DNA from: Methylovirgula sp. HY1
GTDB lineage: Bacteria > Pseudomonadota > Alphaproteobacteria > Rhizobiales > Beijerinckiaceae
Assembly: GCF_019343105.1 (NCBI RefSeq)
Contig: NZ_CP073764.1
Span: 186,001 to 250,000, forward strand
Direction: 5' to 3'
DNA length: 64,000 bases
How positions within the stretch are numbered: position 1 is the first letter of the stretch; each line of letters starts with the position of its first letter. The position numbers and the translations under genes were made by a program. This document shows positions 62,351 through 64,000 of the stretch, one piece after another. The notes below the pieces were generated by a model. It was not told the DNA's origin. It searched no databases and saw only the letters and a program-made list of their open reading frames with translations.

Positions 62351-62980
62351 CTATGTTTTGCGGCCTGACCGGCCCGCGCCTTTTGCCAAGGCGGCGCATT
62401 CCTGATGGCGCCAGCAAGTCACCAGATGATCGTTGACCATGCCGGTCGCTTGGCAAAAGGCATAGATGATGGTGGGTCCGCAGAATTTGAAGCCGCGGCT
62501 CTTCAAATCTTTCGACAGTTTGACCGAGAGCGGGCTCTCGGCGGGAACGTCCGACGTTTGACGAAATGCATTCTGTTTCGGCACACCGTCGACGAAGTTC
62601 CAGAGATAGGCGGCGAAGCCGTCACGTTCCTGCAGCTCCAAATAGGCGCGTGCCGAAACGACGGACGCTTCGATCTTCGCCCGGTTGCGGATGATGCCTG
62701 GATCCTGCATCAGCGCCGCAAGTTTTTCGGCATCATAGCGGGCGATCGTTTCCGGATCGAAGCCGTCGAAGGCTTTGCGGAAAGCCTCGCGCTTGCGCAA
62801 AATGGTGATCCAGGAGAGGCCGGCCTGAAAGCCGTCGAGAATCAATTTCTCGAACAGCGCCCGGTCATCCCATTCGGGCACGCCCCATTCTTCATCATGA
62901 TAGGCGACGTAAAGCGGATCCGTGCCAGGCCAAAGGCAGCGGCTCTTGCCGTCGGGATGAAGCGGAGGGCTTGTCGTCAT
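62351..62980 (-). CDS. tag: DNA-3-methyladenine glycosylase I
   Basis: Tag removes 3-methyladenine from alkylated DNA. The 209-residue protein shows the family landmarks: RCLWPGTDPLYVAYHDEEWG at the N-terminus with Cys and His zinc ligands, LILDGFQAGLSWITILRKRE with the base-binding Trp, and KFCGPTIIYAFCQATGMVND then HLVTCWRHQEC with the second zinc pair. It is co-oriented with ygfZ upstream (about 270 bases, filled by repeats). It is one of four base-excision or repair glycosylase-type genes in the window together with mutY, the uracil-DNA glycosylase and SRAP. Confidence 0.95.
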   Translation of the reverse strand: MTTSPPLHPDGKSRCLWPGTDPLYVAYHDEEWGVPEWDDRALFEKLILDGFQAGLSWITILRKREAFRKAFDGFDPETIARYDAEKLAALMQDPGIIRNRAKIEASVVSARAYLELQERDGFAAYLWNFVDGVPKQNAFRQTSDVPAESPLSVKLSKDLKSRGFKFCGPTIIYAFCQATGMVNDHLVTCWRHQECAALAKGAGRSGRKT

Positions 62981-63072
62981 TCCACGCGCCTAGCCCGATC
63001 GAGGGGGCGAGTCCAGCCGCTGAGCGGTGGGCCGGTTACTTTTGAGAATGGCGCGAACGATCGGGCGCTCAT

Positions 63073-63233
63073 CCTTCCCCTGAAAGGGGAAGGTGGCAGC
63101 GGCGCTTTGCGACGCTGACGGATGGGGTTTCGGTTTGTGTGGCACACCCCACCCGGCCGCCGATAGCCCGTTGCTTGCGACGGGCGTCGCAAGCGACGCC
63201 CTATGGCGGCCACCCTCCCCGTGCCGGGGAGGG
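63073..63233. repeat. Mosaic of three palindromes between tag and ygfZ
   Basis: Three perfect inverted repeats follow each other: CCTTCCCCT-GAA-AGGGGAAGG (63073-63093), GCTTGCGAC-GGGC-GTCGCAAGC (63173-63194) and CCCTCCCCG-TGC-CGGGGAGGG (63213-63233). Each has nine-base arms. They look like a Hyphomicrobiales mosaic intergenic element. No gene is present in this gap. Confidence 0.85.
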
Positions 63234-63247
63234 ATGGCGGCCCCGGA

Positions 63248-64000
63248 TTACAGCCGCTTCTCCACGCCAGCCGCCGTCTCGACGAATTCCGGCGGCACGG
63301 TGACATCGAGTGTGGCGTCGCCCGCCTTCAACGGGGCGCCGGCGGCTTTCGCGTCATCGACCCGATCGAGCCGCAGCATGGCCAATCCCTCCGAGCCGGC
63401 GATCGAGCCGATCTGGCCGATCGAAACATCGCCGAAAAGAATATCGCTGCCCGGGGTGGGCGCGGGGCCATTGAAATGGACCTTGACGATCCGCTTGCGC
63501 GCCGATTTGCGGAAATGGACGCGGGCGACCACTTCCTGGCCGACATAGCAGCCCTTTTTGAAATCGACGGCATGCATGGCATCGAGATTGGCGTCATGCA
63601 CGAAAGTGTCGCCATAGGGAAAATCAATGCCGCCCTTCGGCACGCCCTCGGCGATGCGGTGCTCTTCGTAAGCCTCTTCCTGCGCCGTCGCGAGCTTGGC
63701 GAGCGCCGCATGCGGGGCGATCAGGCGGAAACCCATGTTGTCCGAGCGCGAGTCCTTGAAGACAGTGCCTTCGGCCCCTGGCGGCACCTCTTGCCCCCAG
63801 AAGGCGGCGACGCCGAGCCTGTCGGAGACGTCCTCGAGCGTGATCTTGGCGCGCATCTTGTGGAAATTGACGCGCTTGACGAGATCCGCCGTCTGCTCCT
63901 TCATGCAATCGAAATAATAGCCGGCCGCGGCGCCTTCCGGCAGCGGCACGATGAAGAAATCGAACAGCAATTTGCCCTGCGGCGACAACAGGCCGGCATA
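63248..64000 (-). CDS. ygfZ: YgfZ/GcvT-like folate-binding protein, C-terminal part
   Basis: The frame enters from the right edge of the window, so the N-terminus is missing; about 250 residues are seen. The signature KKGCYVGQEVVARVHFRKSA contains the K-G-C-Y-x-G-Q-E motif of YgfZ, whose Cys is needed for its role in Fe-S cluster enzymes. The upstream part SPQGKLLFDFFIVPLPEGAA is the folate-fold of the GcvT-like superfamily, and the C-terminal part (GDVSIGQIGSIAGSEGLAML) is the barrel domain. It heads the minus-strand run with tag. Confidence 0.93.
   Translation of the reverse strand, partial: YAGLLSPQGKLLFDFFIVPLPEGAAAGYYFDCMKEQTADLVKRVNFHKMRAKITLEDVSDRLGVAAFWGQEVPPGAEGTVFKDSRSDNMGFRLIAPHAALAKLATAQEEAYEEHRIAEGVPKGGIDFPYGDTFVHDANLDAMHAVDFKKGCYVGQEVVARVHFRKSARKRIVKVHFNGPAPTPGSDILFGDVSIGQIGSIAGSEGLAMLRLDRVDDAKAAGAPLKAGDATLDVTVPPEFVETAAGVEKRL

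Overview
The window looks like the chromosome of a GC-rich alphaproteobacterium of the order Hyphomicrobiales (Rhizobiales), probably a Beijerinckiaceae/Methylocystaceae-type organism. The order-level call rests on a CcrM-type GANTC methyltransferase, an alphaproteobacterial direct-repeat LexA box, the NodT/EmrAB layout, NasS-NasT nitrate control, and the many palindromic intergenic repeats of the kind common in this order. The family-level call is a guess. No rRNA, tRNA, CRISPR array, integrase or transposase was recognised. Most of the window is ordinary core chromosome with short operons on both strands.

Layout. 1-5.6 kb: a truncated PEP synthase gene (ppsA), a small cytochrome c, mutY, an Imm74-like protein, a PilZ protein and ccrM. 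5.7-9.3 kb: DNA maintenance genes (RNase HII, an SplB-like radical SAM protein behind a LexA-type promoter, a family 4 uracil-DNA glycosylase) and a degenerate glycosyltransferase. 9.4-16.5 kb: ETF-ubiquinone oxidoreductase and a TetR-controlled tripartite efflux operon (emrA, emrB, nodT-like). 16.7-20.4 kb: an EF-G-like GTPase and a slipin. 20.5-26.6 kb: assimilatory nitrate reduction (nasA, nasB) with the nitrate sensor/antiterminator pair nasS-nasT. 26.8-35.2 kb: Sua5, SRAP, a D-2-hydroxyacid dehydrogenase-type flavoprotein, two RNA methyltransferases and dxs. 35.6-42.1 kb: an HdeD-like protein, ppdK, a compositionally odd stretch around 39.3-40.8 kb, and a SleB-type cell wall hydrolase. 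42.6-51 kb: a TPR lipoprotein-like secreted protein, ispE, a persulfide dioxygenase-rhodanese fusion, a BrnT-type toxin/antitoxin pair, a polyprenyl diphosphate synthase and a TrmN6-like methyltransferase. 51.1-57.2 kb: glyQ and glyS separated by two YeeE/YedE-type sulfur transporter genes, then two small proteins and a KirBac potassium channel. 57.3-64 kb: an FAH-family enzyme, xseB, a tyrosine phosphatase, an HD hydrolase, an AAA+ ATPase of an uncharacterised family, tag and a truncated ygfZ.

The most informative finds are regulatory. Upstream of nasB the minus strand reads, in order: a sigma-54-like promoter, two hairpins with six-base loops of the type bound by ANTAR proteins, a terminator, then nasB-nasA. 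The regulator genes nasS and nasT lie just upstream, so the whole nitrate control circuit is visible. Upstream of the radical SAM gene there is a TTGACA -35, a -10 and a GTTC-N7-GTTC LexA box at the expected start of transcription. This suggests a poorly known SplB-like enzyme under SOS control. Other points of interest are a tandem array of near-identical hairpins before ispE, a perfect 11-bp-arm palindrome inside the promoter of the BrnT-type module, a glyS with a long variable insert, and a conserved AAA+ ATPase of unknown role.
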